DNA of 64,000 nucleotides, taken from Cristatella mucedo. Taxonomy: Eukaryota > Bryozoa > Phylactolaemata > Cristatellidae. Positions 21,204-34,633 of this stretch are shown here, one piece after another. The position numbers and the translations under genes are program-made. Every line of letters begins with the position of its first letter. The first letter of the stretch is position 1. The stretch spans positions 930,501 to 994,500 of the forward strand of contig WPIO01000011.1 of NCBI GenBank assembly GCA_009760855.2, read 5' to 3'. The notes beneath the pieces were generated by a model. It made no database searches and had not been told where the DNA came from. It saw only the letters and a program-made list of their open reading frames with translations.

Positions 21204-22022
21204 CGAACGAACAGCCCAGGGTGGCAGCACCTCCGAACCATACACCTGGCCGTAGGAAATTGGCCTCTGGGTCTGGACGACTAGCCGCTGCCTCATACTT
21301 AAGATAGCTGATTTAGCGAGAGCTTTCCTAGCAGAAACTTGATGCATGTACGCTTGTTTTTGACAAGGTCAAAGTCTGGCCAAGTCCAAACAGTACTTGC
21401 CAGTGATGGCACCACCAGCAGTTGTTTAACCCACTGGTTGCATAGCACGTTTACAGCAAAGGAAGCAATTTGAGCTCTTTTCATTACAAAAACTATCCAT
21501 CCAGCTGCTTCGAACCCATGCAAATTATAGTTCGAATGGTTTGCTCATGGCAGCTTTGGCTACTACAGAAATTGGAAACTGCAGATTATACCTTGTCTCG
21601 GTGGCCTTTAGTGAGGGTTTGAACTCCAATACCCCTAAACTGTGGGTCCTTTCCATTTGATTGGTACTGGGTCGGGGAGGAGGCAGTTTTGTCTCGGGAA
21701 TACACCAAAACCTTAATTACATAGATATAATCGCAAGAGTCGACAAGGCTTTTGAAATACAGCACTCACTCCTGCTGCCAATGGCGGCTACTTACAAAAC
21801 AAGCTGGATGTACATTTCAAAAGCACAAACTGAAAGCATTGTGCCACAAGAGCATGCAGCAAATTGGCAAACGTATATTCTTCAAATGACATATTCTAAA
21901 TACTCAGTTGGGTTCACCAAGCTCAGGATACTGCAATTACAGGCTGTGACCTTTGTCGACACCGCATGAATCAAAATCCACAAGTACCAGCATGTGTGTG
22001 CGTGCAAGGATTTGAAAGATGT

Positions 22023-22082
22023 GAGTCCGAGTCAGAGAAAGAGAGAGACTGGGAGAGAAAGAGAGACTGAGACAGAGGATCA
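22023..22082. repeat. GA-rich low-complexity tract (in each array unit)
   Basis: Imperfect GAGA/GAAAGAGAGACT repeats, recurring at about 27,033, 32,037 and 37,048. Confidence 0.8.
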
Positions 22083-23636
22083 AAGGCTGATGAAGGCACG
22101 CTAATAGGCGGTCTATGCAAGAGCTTTGTACATGCAGTTGGGTGGGAGCGCCCCAATGAACAGCACTTGTGCGCTGAATAATCTTGACCCGTAGGCAGTC
22201 ATTGTGCCGAGTATGGCCAAAGGCTGGGTTACGAGCTTGGCCCGGTCCAACCGGGCAAAAGTAGAGCTTCTTATGCAGATGATTCTCGTCGTAAGAGCCC
22301 TGACGGTAGCCATTTGCCGTCGACACGCCACACACGTCTCGCCGCACCTGCAGACGATCGAGATTGATCGATATAAACTGCAGAGCAGCACTCTGCTGAG
22401 CATAGTGCTCGCATGCACTGCTGCTTGCTTGAGCGTGTAGCAGCAGGGGGTGGTGGTATTGGCAATGGCGGCGGCCATGGCTGCCTTCAGAAGCGGCAGG
22501 CAGAAAGCTGACATGCAAGCGGTTGCATACAGGAGTGATCGCTCATTGAGCAAAGGGTAACCGAATGAGCGTTATCCGCTCGGGCACTGACTAAAGCTGT
22601 ACAGCCATCTCCCATTTGCTGCATGCTCCAAGATGGGTCGTCAGAACCTCAGAAATCGCTATATCGCAGCCGCTCGAAAGAGGCACGTGATTGAAAATGC
22701 ACAGCCAAAATCGTATTATCTAGAAAGTCATGCAAAATGCACACACAACAGCAAACAACCCAGAGAACGGAGATACTTCAGAGATGTAATCTTAGTCTCG
22801 ACATCGTCTAAGGAGTGGTATATTGCGATTCGAGATTCGGCCGAAGGCTTTGTTTCTCAAACCTCTGCTCAGTCCCAATTAGCTGCTACAAGTGGCCAAT
22901 AAGCAACACATTGTCCAAAGATCAGCAGAGAAACCGACGAGAAAGAACGACAAATTGATATTTCCAGGCAGCAATTTAGCAGGCAGATCGACAGAAATCC
23001 GGTCCAGCAGCAGCAGCAGCAAGTTCGGCTGAGTTAGTAGTCAGTGAGACAGCTAACCAATGCTAACGTTGGTTGCTGACATGGACCGGTGCTCAATGAC
23101 GTACTGACGATCAGCACATATCGGTGCATCACAGCAGCATCACACAGCTACAAAGATCACATGCAACACCAGCATACGATGCTTGCTAGCACTGCTTTGT
23201 ACCGGCAGTACTGTGCAGACGACTGCATCAAGCCCTCTTTGCTAGGGAACAAAAACTACACGCCTACATAAACGGGCCAGAGCAAGCACGTTGACGAGTG
23301 CTGCTCTACATTAGCGATATTCGAAGATGGGATAATGAGAATGAAATGAAAATGCCACCGGGTGAACAATCTCCATTTATTTATTTTTCTAGCATGGGTA
23401 AAAGAAAATGCCTTCCGAATATCTTTAACCTAAAATAAATAGAAAATGGCTTGACATTGATTGAAAACAATCTTGCCTTCTGTGGTCAGGAAAATGATAT
23501 TTTGAAATTCCCCGGTTATGCCATTGGGCACAAGAGCAAACATCAGGTTCGACCACATAGCAAGTTTTGTGCTGCTACCCATATTACTCATCATAGCCTG
23601 CTTGTATAGGACCACAAGACAACGTAATCCCTATCT

Positions 23637-24241
23637 ATTAGGCCTCGGCAGCTGACTATAAATATGGCTGCTAGGCTAGTCTTCAAGTCCCAGCGGTTTG
23701 AACACGTGTCACATCTGCTGAAAGAGCTAGGATGGTTGCCGGTTGAGCAAAGGATACAGAGCAAAGTTCCTACGCTGACCCACAAGGGCCGCCACGGCTT
23801 GGCTCCTTCGTACCTAGCTGAACTGCTGCATCAGTTTCAGCCTGTTCGCACCCTCAGGTCCTGTGTGGACAATAAATTAGCTGTCCCATTCCTCCGCTTA
23901 AAGACTGTTGGCGACTGAAGCTTTAGCTCTGCAGGTCCTAGACTGTGGAACTCGCTTCCACAATTCTTACGCAAAGACAACTACTCTCCAACTGCCGATG
24001 ATGGCACATCTTTTTCAGCGGTCCTGAACTGCTACTTCTATGCTACTCACTATCTCAACTGCTCTCCCGACTCTGCTATGCTTCCCACTTTCTCTTTGTT
24101 GGGTGAGACGAAGTCTGTTGGCTACCGAATGCGTACCGAAAGCCGCTTAGGCTGTGATTGCGCTATACAAAACTCTCCTGCGTAACACCCACATGGTCTT
24201 TATGACTTTGTGGAGTTACAGACGGAGATACAGATACATCT
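23637..24241 (+). mobile_element. Family B LINE insertion in array unit 1
   Basis: A 601-bp 5'-truncated insert bounded by ATCT on each side. It encodes MAARLVFKSQRFEHVSHLLK ... LAPSYLAELLHQFQPV ... LAVPFLRLKTVGD, then a stop, and ends with the family B 3' end GTCTTTATGACTTTGTGGAG and GATACAGATAC. Confidence 0.92.
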
Positions 24242-24472
24242 AGGCACTTGAAAACTTTCTGCAAGAGAATTAGTGACAGTAAGGCTGATATAACGTTATA
24301 AAGTAGTATCCATAGAAGTGTAACTATACAGGGGACTTTAACAAACATTGAAAAAATGCTACAACACGTTATAACCATGTACACAAATATGCATAAGGTC
24401 TTATCAATTTAAATGGCATCAAGAGGCTGCTTGCACACAGCAAATACATTTTGCTCTGTCTATGGCAATTTA

Positions 24473-24618
24473 TATATTATTCATTTCGTTAGTTTTTCAA
24501 GCATGATTTTACTTACCATTCAATTGCATTTCACTTTACAGCAAATGTAAAGCGCCTAGAAAGAGATTAAGTTCTCTGAGGGCGCTTTATCAAGTGAATT
24601 GAATTATTATTATTATCG
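24473..24618 (+). mobile_element. Family A LINE 3' tail in array unit 1
   Basis: Runs from TATATTATTCATTTCGTTAG through AAAGCGCCTAGAAAGAGATT to GGGCGCTTTATCAAGTGAATT and (ATT)n. It is a very short truncated insertion, useful as a clean example of the conserved 3' hairpin. Confidence 0.85.
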
Positions 24619-25009
24619 TCGTCACTGCGTCTTCTGCTCTTTATAGTTTGTGCTTACCTATCGCTAGGGCTTAAGGCTGGAGTGATTCACACGCTTTATT
24701 AATAAAGGCTTTTGTGTGCTTAAAGCTGATCTGTTTGTTGTTTGACCTCAGGGCGTAAGAAATTATGTGCTTTGAACATCTAAACGCTTATCGCTTCCGA
24801 CTGGGTTTGCCATGTCGGAAGCTGCGTCAGATACGCCGGCGGCAGGTAACCGGCATATTAATTACGATCGTGTCGGCATGTCGCCATGTCGGCTGCTGCG
24901 TCAGATAGGCCCGCGGCTGTGTGGAACCTGCACACAGGTTTGCTACAATATGTCCTGATCGTTTTGGGTAGCACAAGCATCTCCTGCAGTATACTTCACT
25001 AGACTTAGC

Positions 25010-25752
25010 CAAATCTAGGGGTCCTGTTCCAAAGTTACCTTTCAATTGACGACCACGTCAGCTCCACAGCCCCTTCCAGCTACCTAACATAACAGCTAAA
25101 TTCGGGCTTTTCAAACAGTGGTACATCTAAATTGGTCCATGCATCCGTGACATGCCCTCTCGACTACTGTAACTCACTGCTTGCTGGTCTACTGGCCTGT
25201 GCAGTCAGGGGCTTGCAGCTCGTGAACAACTTTGCAGCTAGGCCCTGCAGCCGTTAGCAGAGCAGTTGCCACACCACACCACTTCTCGCCGACCTGCACT
25301 GGCTACAAGTTAAGCAACGCATCGACTTCAAGATTCTGGCACTAACTTTTAGGTACCTCCATTCTTTGGCTCCTGGCTATCTATGAATCTGCAACCTCAC
25401 ATCATTTGGACAATGTCTTAGTTGGTATGCTCCCAAAAGCATGGAACTCGCTCCCGATTTCTCCTGACTTGACCACATTTAAACGGAAATTAAAACGCAC
25501 TTATTTAGGACAGCATTTAGTGAGTCCCCGTGATTCGTCCTTCGTGTGCTTATGCATGCTGACACTGTTGCCTGCTCCGATTAACCACATTTGTATGCTG
25601 ACCCTCTGCATTTCAACATGTTATTCATGTTGTTTATCAAGCATAATACCACTCACCATTCAATCGTGTTTCCTTTGCAGCAAATGTACAGCACCTAGAA
25701 AGAGATTTGAGTTCTCTGAGGGCGTATCAAGTGCATGATTATTATTATTATC
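25010..25752 (+). mobile_element. Family A LINE, decayed, array unit 1
   Basis: Plus-strand remnants correspond to SLDDHVSS, the region of CNSLLAGLLACAVRGLQLVN, LLADLHWLQVKQRIDFKI and LPKAWNSLPISPDLTTFKRK. The 3' end is CAGCACCTAGAAAGAGATTT with (ATT)n. Many frameshifts are present. Confidence 0.8.
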
Positions 25753-25914
25753 TACTGCCCCACCAGGCTGAGCATGGTACCACATGCTTTTCTAAATATA
25801 ATCCTTTACCTCGTACGAATTCCTTTAGACGCCTCTTGTTCGTATAACACTAATAATACATTTGATGCGCCCTTGGAGAACTCAATCTCTTTCTAGGCAC
25901 TTTAAATTTCCTGT

Positions 25915-26205
25915 ATGCTCCCAAAGCCGGTAACTCACTAACGACTGGCGTTACGACATACCTGACTTGACCAGTTAAAAAGAAGTTAAAATGCATGTAT
26001 CTATTATAGTATCTAGTGGATCCGTCCTTTGCCTGCTTTTGCATGCTGACACTGTGCATGTCTCATTCAACCATGTCATGCTTGTTGATATTGAGCATGC
26101 TGCCATTAGCCATTCGATCATGCTTCCTTTGCAGCAAATGTCAAGTGCCTAGAAAGAGATTAAGTTATCTGAGGGGGCGCTATACAATTATTTTATTATT
26201 ATTAC
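25915..26205 (+). mobile_element. Family A-like LINE 3' end, array unit 1
   Basis: ATGCTCCCAAAGCCGGTAAC (YAPK... coding remnant) through to GCCTAGAAAGAGATTAAGTT, GGGGGCGCTATACAATT and (TTA)n. A short inverted tail (about 25,853-25,912) precedes it. Confidence 0.75.
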
Positions 26206-28645
26206 CAAATGAACAGCCAAGGGAGGCAGCACAGACAGCTTATCCGAACCATACACCCAGCCGCAGGTAATTGGCCTCCGGGTCTGGAGACTAGCCACTG
26301 CCTCATACTTAAGATAGCTGATTTAGCAAGAGTTTTCATAGTAGAAACTTGATGCATTTATGCACGTCTTTGACAAGGTCATGGTCTGGCCAAGTCCAAA
26401 CAGTACTTGCCAGTGATGGCACCACCAGCAGTTGTTTAACCCACTGGTTGCATAGCACGTTTACAGCAAAGGAAGCAATTTGAGCTCTTTTCATTACAAA
26501 AACTATCCATCCAACTGCTTCGAACCCATGCAAATTATAGTTCGAATGGTTTGCTCATGGCAGCTCTGGCTTCTACAGAATATGGAAACTGCAGATTATA
26601 CCTTATTTCGGTGGCCTTTAGTGAGGGTTTGAACTCCAATACCCCTAAACTGTGGGTCCTTTCCATTTGATTGGTACTGGGTCGGTGAGGAGGCAGTTTT
26701 GTCTCGGGAATACACCAAAACCTTAATTACATAGATATAATCGCAAGAGTCGACAAGGCTTTTGAAATACAGCACTCACTCCTGCTGCCAATGGCGGCTA
26801 CTTACAAAACAAGCTGGATGTACATTTCAAAAGCACAAACTGAAAGCATTGTGCCACAAGAGCATGCAGCAAATTGGCAAACGTATATTCTTCAAATGAC
26901 ATATTCTAAATACTCAGTTGGGTTCACCAAGCTCAGGATACTGCAATTACAGGCTGTGACCTTTGTCGACACCGCATGAATCAAAATCCACAAGTACCAG
27001 CATGTGTGTGCGTGCAAGGATTTGAAAGATGTGAGTCCGAGTCAGAGAAAGAGAGAGACTGGGAGAGAAAGAGAGACTGAGACAGAGGATCAAAGGCTGA
27101 TGAAGGCACGCTAATAGGCGGTCTATGCAAGAGCTTTGTACATGCAGTTGGGTGGGAGCGCCCCAATGAACAGCACTTGTGCGCTGAATAATCTTGACCC
27201 GTAGGCAGTCATTGTGCCGAGTATGGCCAAAGGCTGGGTTACGAGCTTGGCCCGGTCCAACCGGGCAAAAAGTAGAGCTTCTTGTGCAGATGATTCTCGT
27301 CGTAAGAGCCCTGACGGTAGCCATTTGCCGTCGACACGCCACACACGTCTCGCCGCACCTGCAGACGATCGAGATTGATCGATATAAACTGCAGAGCAGC
27401 ACTCTGCTGAGCATAGTGCTCGCATGCACTGCTGCTTGCTTGAGCGTGTAGCAGCAGGGGGTGGTGGTATTGGCAATGGCGGCGGCCATGGCTGCCTTCA
27501 GAAGCGGCAGGCAGAAAGCTGACATGCAAGCGGTTGCATACAGGAGTGATCGCTCATTGAGCAAAGGGTAACCGAATGAGCGTTATCCGCTCGGGCACTG
27601 ACTAAAGCTGTACAGCCATCTCCCATTTGCTGCATGCTCCAAGATGGGTCGTCAGAACCTCAGAAATCGCTATATCGCAGCCGCTCGAAAGAGGCACGTG
27701 ATTGAAAATGCACAGCCAAAATCGTATTATCTAGAAAGTCATGCAAAATGCACACACAACAGCAAACAACCCAGAGAACGGAGATACTTCAGAGATGTAA
27801 TCTTAGTCTCGACATCGTCTAAGGAGTGGTATATTGCGATTCGAGATTCGGCCGAAGGCTTTGTTTCTCAAACCTCTGCTCAGTCCCAATTAGCTGCTAC
27901 AAGTGTGGCCAATAAGCAACACATTGTCCAAAGATCAGCAGAGAAACCGACGAGAAAGAACGACAAATTGATATTTCCAGGCAGCAATTTAGCAGGCAGA
28001 TCGACAGAAATCCGGTCCAGCAGCAGCAGCAGCAAGTTCGGCTGAGTTAGTAGTCAGTGAGACAGCTAACCAATGCTAACGTTGGTTGCTGACATGGACC
28101 GGTGCTCAATGACGTACTGACGATCAGCACATATCGGTGCATCACAGCAGCATCACACAGCTACAAAGATCACATGCAACACCAGCATACGATGCTTGCT
28201 AGCACTGCTTTGTACCGGCAGTACTGTGCAGACGACTGCATCAAGCCCTCTTTGCTAGGGAACAAAAACTACACGCCTACATAAACGGGCCAGAGCAAGC
28301 ACGTTGACGAGTGCTGCTCTACATTAGCGATATTCGAAGATGGGATAATGAGAATGAAATGAAAATGCCACCGGGTGAACAATCTCCATTTATTTTTCTA
28401 GCATGGGTAAAAGAAAATGCCTTCCGAATATCTTTAACCTAAAATAAATAGAAAATGGCTTGACATTGATTGAAAACAATCTTGCCTTCTGTGGTCAGGA
28501 AAATGATATTTTGAAATTCCCCGGTTATGCCATTGGGCACAAGAGCAAACATCAGGTTCGACCACATAGCAAGTTTTGTGCTGCTACCCATATTACTCAT
28601 CATAGCCTGCTTGTATAGGACCACAAGACAACGTAATCCCTATCT

Positions 28646-29250
28646 ATTAGGCCTCGGCAGCTGACTATAAATATGGCTGCTAGGCTAGTCTTCAAGTCCC
28701 AGCGGTTTGAACACGTGTCACATCTGCTGAAAGAGCTAGGATGGTTGCCGGTTGAGCAAAGGATACAGAGCAAAGTTCCTACGCTGACCCACAAGGGCCG
28801 CCACGGCTTGGCTCCTTCGTACCTAGCTGAACTGCTGCATCAGTTTCAGCCTGTTCGCACCCTCAGGTCCTGTGTGGACAATAAATTAGCTGTCCCATTC
28901 CTCCGCTTAAAGACTGTTGGCGACTGAAGCTTTAGCTCTGCAGGTCCTAGACTGTGGAACTCGCTTCCACAATTCTTACGCAAAGACAACTACTCTCCAA
29001 CTGCCGATGATGGCACATCTTTTTCAGCGGTCCTGAACTGCTACTTCTATGCTACTCACTATCTCAACTGCTCTCCCGACTCTGCTATGCTTCCCACTTT
29101 CTCTTTGTTGGGTGAGACGAAGTCTGTTGGCTACCGAATGCGTACCGAAAGCCGCTTAGGCTGTGATTGCGCTATACAAAACTCTCCTGCGTAACACCCA
29201 CATGGTCTTTATGACTTTGTGGAGTTACAGACGGAGATACAGATACATCT
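28646..29250 (+). mobile_element. Family B LINE insertion in array unit 2
   Basis: Same insertion at the same site as in unit 1, so it predates the duplication of units 1-3. Confidence 0.92.
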
Positions 29251-29481
29251 AGGCACTTGAAAACTTTCTGCAAGAGAATTAGTGACAGTAAGGCTGATAT
29301 AACGTTATAAAGTAGTATCCATAGAAGTGTAACTATACAGGGGACTTTAACAAACATTGAAAAAATGCTACAACACGTTATAACCATGTACACAAATATG
29401 CATAAGGTCTTATCAATTTAAATGGCATCAAGAGGCTGCTTGCACACAGCAAATACATTTTGCTCTGTCTATGGCAATTTA

Positions 29482-29622
29482 TATATTATTCATTTCGTTA
29501 GTTTTTCAAGCATGATTTTACTTACCATTCAATTGCATTTCACTTTACAGCAAATGTAAAGCGCCTAGAAAGAGATTAAGTTCTCTGAGGGCGCTTTATC
29601 AAGTGAATTATTATTATTATTA
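29482..29622 (+). mobile_element. Family A LINE 3' tail in array unit 2
   Basis: Same insertion as in unit 1, with a slightly different (ATT)n length. Confidence 0.85.
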
Positions 29623-30013
29623 TCGTCACTGCGTCTTCTGCTCTTTATAGTTTGTGCTTACCTATCGCTAGGGCTTAAGGCTGGAGTGATTCACACGCTT
29701 TATTAATAAAGGCTTTTGTGTGCTTAAAGCTGATCTGTTTGTTGTTTGACCTCAGGGCGTAAGAAATTATGTGCTTTGAACATCTAAACGCTTATCGCTT
29801 CCGACTGGGTTTGCCATGTCGGAAGCTGCGTCAGATACGCCGGCGGCAGGTAACCGGCATATTAATTACGATCGTGTCGGCATGTCGCCATGTCGGCTGC
29901 TGCGTCAGATAGGCCCGCGGCTGTGTGGAACCTGCACACAGGTTTGCTACAATATGTCCTGATCGTTTTGGGTAGCACAAGCATCTCCTGCAGTATACTT
30001 CACTAGACTTAGC

Positions 30014-30756
30014 CAAATCTAGGGGTCCTGTTCCAAAGTTACCTTTCAATTGACGACCACGTCAGCTCCACAGCCCCTTCCAGCTACCTAACATAACAGC
30101 TAAATTCGGGCTTTTCAAACAGTGGTACATCTAAATTGGTCCATGCATCCGTGACATGCCCTCTCGACTACTGTAACTCACTGCTTGCTGGTCTACTGGC
30201 CTGTGCAGTCAGGGGCTTGCAGCTCGTGAACAACTTTGCAGCTAGGCCCTGCAGCCGTTAGCAGAGCAGTTGCCACACCACACCACTTCTCGCCGACCTG
30301 CACTGGCTACAAGTTAAGCAACGCATCGACTTCAAGATTCTGGCACTAACTTTTAGGTACCTCCATTCTTTGGCTCCTGGCTATCTATGAATCTGCAACC
30401 TCACATCATTTGGACAATGTCTTAGTTGGTATGCTCCCAAAAGCATGGAACTCGCTCCCGATTTCTCCTGACTTGACCACATTTAAACGGAAATTAAAAC
30501 GCACTTATTTAGGACAGCATTTAGTGAGTCCCCGTGATTCGTCCTTCGTGTGCTTATGCATGCTGACACTGTTGCCTGCTCCGATTAACCACATTTGTAT
30601 GCTGACCCTCTGCATTTCAACATGTTATTCATGTTGTTTATCAAGCATAATACCACTCACCATTCAGTCGTGTTTCCTTTGCAGCAAATGTACAGCACCT
30701 AGAAAGAGATTTGAGTTCTCTGAGGGCGTATCAAGTGCATGATTATTATTATTATC
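30014..30756 (+). mobile_element. Family A LINE, decayed, array unit 2
   Basis: Duplicate of the unit 1 copy, with scattered substitutions such as CAATCG to CAGTCG. Confidence 0.8.
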
Positions 30757-30918
30757 TACTGCCCCACCAGGCTGAGCATGGTACCACATGCTTTTCTAAA
30801 TATAATCCTTTACCTCGTACGAATTCCTTTAGACGCCTCTTGTTCGTATAACACTAATAATACATTTGATGCGCCCTTGGAGAACTCAATCTCTTTCTAG
30901 GCACTTTAAATTTCCTGT

Positions 30919-31210
30919 ATGCTCCCAAAGCCGGTAACTCACTAACGACTGGCGTTACGACATACCTGACTTGACCAGTTAAAAAGAAGTTAAAATGCAT
31001 GTATCTATTATAGTATCTAGTGGATCCGTCCTTTGCCTGCTTTTGCATGCTGACACTGTGCATGTCTCATTCAACCATGTCATGCTTGTTGATATTGAGC
31101 ATGCTGCCATTAGCCATTCGATCATGCTTCCTTTGCAGCAAATGTCAAGTGCCTAGAAAGAGATTAAGTTATCTGAGGGGGCGCTATACAATTATTTTAT
31201 TATTATTACC
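30919..31210 (+). mobile_element. Family A-like LINE 3' end, array unit 2
   Basis: Duplicate of the unit 1 copy. Confidence 0.75.
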
Positions 31211-33650
31211 AAATGAACAGCCAAGGGAGGCAGCACAGACAGCTTATCCGAACCATACACCCAGCCGCAGGTAATTGGCCTCCGGGTCTGGAGACTAGCC
31301 ACTGCCTCATACTTAAGATAGCTGATTTAGCAAGAGTTTTCATAGTAGAAACTTGATGCATTTATGCACGTCTTTGACAAGGTCATGGTCTGGCCAAGTC
31401 CAAACAGTACTTGCCAGTGATGGCACCACCAGCAGTTGTTTAACCCACTGGTTGCATAGCACGTTTACAGCAAAGGAAGCAATTTGAGCTCTTTTCATTA
31501 CAAAAACTATCCATCCAACTGCTTCGAACCCATGCAAATTATAGTTCGAATGGTTTGCTCATGGCAGCTCTGGCTTCTACAGAATATGGAAACTGCAGAT
31601 TATACCTTATTTCGGTGGCCTTTAGTGAGGGTTTGAACTCCAATACCCCTAAACTGTGGGTCCTTTCCATTTGATTGGTACTGGGTCGGTGAGGAGGCAG
31701 TTTTGTCTCGGGAATACACCAAAACCTTAATTACATAGATATAATCGCAAGAGTCGACAAGGCTTTTGAAATACAGCACTCACTCCTGCTGCCAATGGCG
31801 GCTACTTACAAAACAAGCTGGATGTACATTTCAAAAGCACAAACTGAAAGCATTGTGCCACAAGAGCATGCAGCAAATTGGCAAACGTATATTCTTCAAA
31901 TGACATATTCTAAATACTCAGTTGGGTTCACCAAGCTCAGGATACTGCAATTACAGGCTGTGACCTTTGTCGACACCGCATGAATCAAAATCCACAAGTA
32001 CCAGCATGTGTGTGCGTGCAAGGATTTGAAAGATGTGAGTCCGAGTCAGAGAAAGAGAGAGACTGGGAGAGAAAGAGAGACTGAGACAGAGGATCAAAGG
32101 CTGATGAAGGCACGCTAATAGGCGGTCTATGCAAGAGCTTTGTACATGCAGTTGGGTGGGAGCGCCCCAATGAACAGCACTTGTGCGCTGAATAATCTTG
32201 ACCCGTAGGCAGTCATTGTGCCGAGTATGGCCAAAGGCTGGGTTACGAGCTTGGCCCGGTCCAACCGGGCAAAAAGTAGAGCTTCTTGTGCAGATGATTC
32301 TCGTCGTAAGAGCCCTGACGGTAGCCATTTGCCGTCGACGACACGCCACACACGTCTCGCCGCACCTGCAGACGATCGAGATTGATCGATATAAACTGCA
32401 GAGCAGCACTCTGCTGAGCATAGTGCTCGCATGCACTGCTGCTTGCTTGAGCGTGTAGCAGCAGGGGGTGGTGGTATTGGCAATGGCGGCGGCCATGGCT
32501 GCCTTCAGAAGCGGCAGGCAGAAAGCTGACATGCAAGCGGTTGCATACAGGAGTGATCGCTCATTGAGCAAAGGGTAACCGAATGAGCGTTATCCGCTCG
32601 GGCACTGACTAAAGCTGTACAGCCATCTCCCATTTGCTGCATGCTCCAAGATGGGTCGTCAGAACCTCAGAAATCGCTATATCGCAGCCGCTCGAAAGAG
32701 GCACGTGATTGAAAATGCACAGCCAAAATCGCATTATCTAGAAAGTCATGCAAAATGCACACACAACAGCAAACAACCCAGAGAACGGAGATACTTCAGA
32801 GATGTAATCTTAGTCTCGACATCGTCTAAGGAGTGGTATATTGCGATTCGAGATTCGGCCGAAGGCTTTGTTTCTCAAACCTCTGCTCAGTCCCAATTAG
32901 CTGCTACAAGTGGCCAATAAGCAACACATTGTCCAAAGATCAGCAGAGAAACCGACGAGAAAGAACGACAAATTGATATTTCCAGGCAGCAATTTAGCAG
33001 GCAGATCGACAGAAATCCGGTCCAGCAGCAGCAGCAGCAAGTTCGGCTGAGTTAGTAGTCAGTGAGACAGCTAACCAATGCTAACGTTGGTTGCTGACAT
33101 GGACCGGTGCTCAATGACGTACTGACGATCAGCACATATCGGTGCATCACAGCAGCATCACACAGCTACAAAGATCACATGCAACACCAGCATACGATGC
33201 TTGCTAGCACTGCTTTGTACCGGCAGTACTGTGCAGACGACTGCATCAAGCCCTCTTTGCTAGGGAACAAAAACTACACGCCTACATAAACGGGCCAGAG
33301 CAAGCACGTTGACGAGTGCTGCTCTACATTAGCGATATTCGAAGATGGGATAATGAGAATGAAATGAAAATGCCACCGGGTGAACAATCTCCATTTATTT
33401 TTCTAGCATGGGTAAAAGAAAATGCCTTCCGAATATCTTTAACCTAAAATAAATAGAAAATGGCTTGACATTGATTGAAAACAATCTTGCCTTCTGTGGT
33501 CAGGAAAATGATATTTTGAAATTCCCCGGTTATGCCATTGGGCACAAGAGCAAACATCAGGTTCGACCACATAGCAAGTTTTGTGCTGCTACCCATATTA
33601 CTCATCATAGCCTGCTTGTATAGGACCACAAGACAACGTAATCCCTATCT

Positions 33651-34255
33651 ATTAGGCCTCGGCAGCTGACTATAAATATGGCTGCTAGGCTAGTCTTCAA
33701 GTCCCAGCGGTTTGAACACGTGTCACATCTGCTGAAAGAGCTAGGATGGTTGCCGGTTGAGCAAAGGATACAGAGCAAAGTTCCTACGCTGACCCACAAG
33801 GGCCGCCACGGCTTGGCTCCTTCGTACCTAGCTGAACTGCTGCATCAGTTTCAGCCTGTTCGCACCCTCAGGTCCTGTGTGGACAATAAATTAGCTGTCC
33901 CATTCCTCCGCTTAAAGACTGTTGGCGACTGAAGCTTTAGCTCTGCAGGTCCTAGACTGTGGAACTCGCTTCCACAATTCTTACGCAAAGACAACTACTC
34001 TCCAACTGCCGATGATGGCACATCTTTTTCAGCGGTCCTGAACTGCTACTTCTATGCTACTCACTATCTCAACTGCTCTCCCGACTCTGCTATGCTTCCC
34101 ACTTTCTCTTTGTTGGGTGAGACGAAGTCTGTTGGCTACCGAATGCGTACCGAAAGCCGCTTAGGCTGTGATTGCGCTATACAAAACTCTCCTGCGTAAC
34201 ACCCACATGGTCTTTATGACTTTGTGGAGTTACAGACGGAGATACAGATACATCT
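33651..34255 (+). mobile_element. Family B LINE insertion in array unit 3
   Basis: Same insertion at the same site as in units 1 and 2. Confidence 0.92.
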
Positions 34256-34485
34256 AGGCACTTGAAAACTTTCTGCAAGAGAATTAGTGACAGTAAGGCT
34301 GATATAACGTTATAAAGTAGTATCCATAGAAGTGTAACTATACAGGGGACTTTAACAAACATTGAAAAAATGCTACAACACGTTATAACCATGTACACAA
34401 ATATGCATAAGGTCTTATCAATTTAAATGGCATCAAGAGGCTGCTTGCACACAGCAAATACATTTTGCTCTGTCTATGGCAATTT

Positions 34486-34633
34486 ATATATTATTCATTT
34501 CGTTCGTTAGTTTTTCAAGCATGATTTTACTTACCATTCAATTGCATTTCACTTTACAGCAAATGTAAAGCGCCTAGAAAGAGATTAAGTTCTCTGAGGG
34601 CGCTTTATCAAGTGAATTATTATTATTATTATC
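34486..34633 (+). mobile_element. Family A LINE 3' tail in array unit 3
   Basis: Same insertion, with a CGTT duplication near its 5' end. Confidence 0.85.

Larger units (their letters stand above)
21291..26300 (+). repeat. Tandem array unit 1 (5,010 bp)
   Basis: Nearly identical to the next two units from about 21,650 onward; the first 350 bp is more diverged. The unit contains a unique-looking 2.3-kb part (21.3-23.6 kb), a family B insertion, a LINE A tail, and two plus-strand LINE A pieces. Several open frames of 60-205 codons recur in every unit, but at least the 205-codon one is broken by a 1-nt indel between copies, so I do not call genes. Confidence 0.95.
26301..31304 (+). repeat. Tandem array unit 2 (5,004 bp)
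   Basis: Same order as unit 1 with only scattered substitutions and short-repeat length changes, for example one extra A at about 27,271 and an extra TG at about 27,905. Confidence 0.97.

Noticed and set aside
26947-27564. 205-206-codon minus-strand frame repeated in array units 2-4
   Set aside because: Unit 1 has a one-base difference that breaks the frame, unit 4 has poly-F in the middle, and overlapping frames are equally open. Recurrence reflects DNA duplication, not coding constraint.
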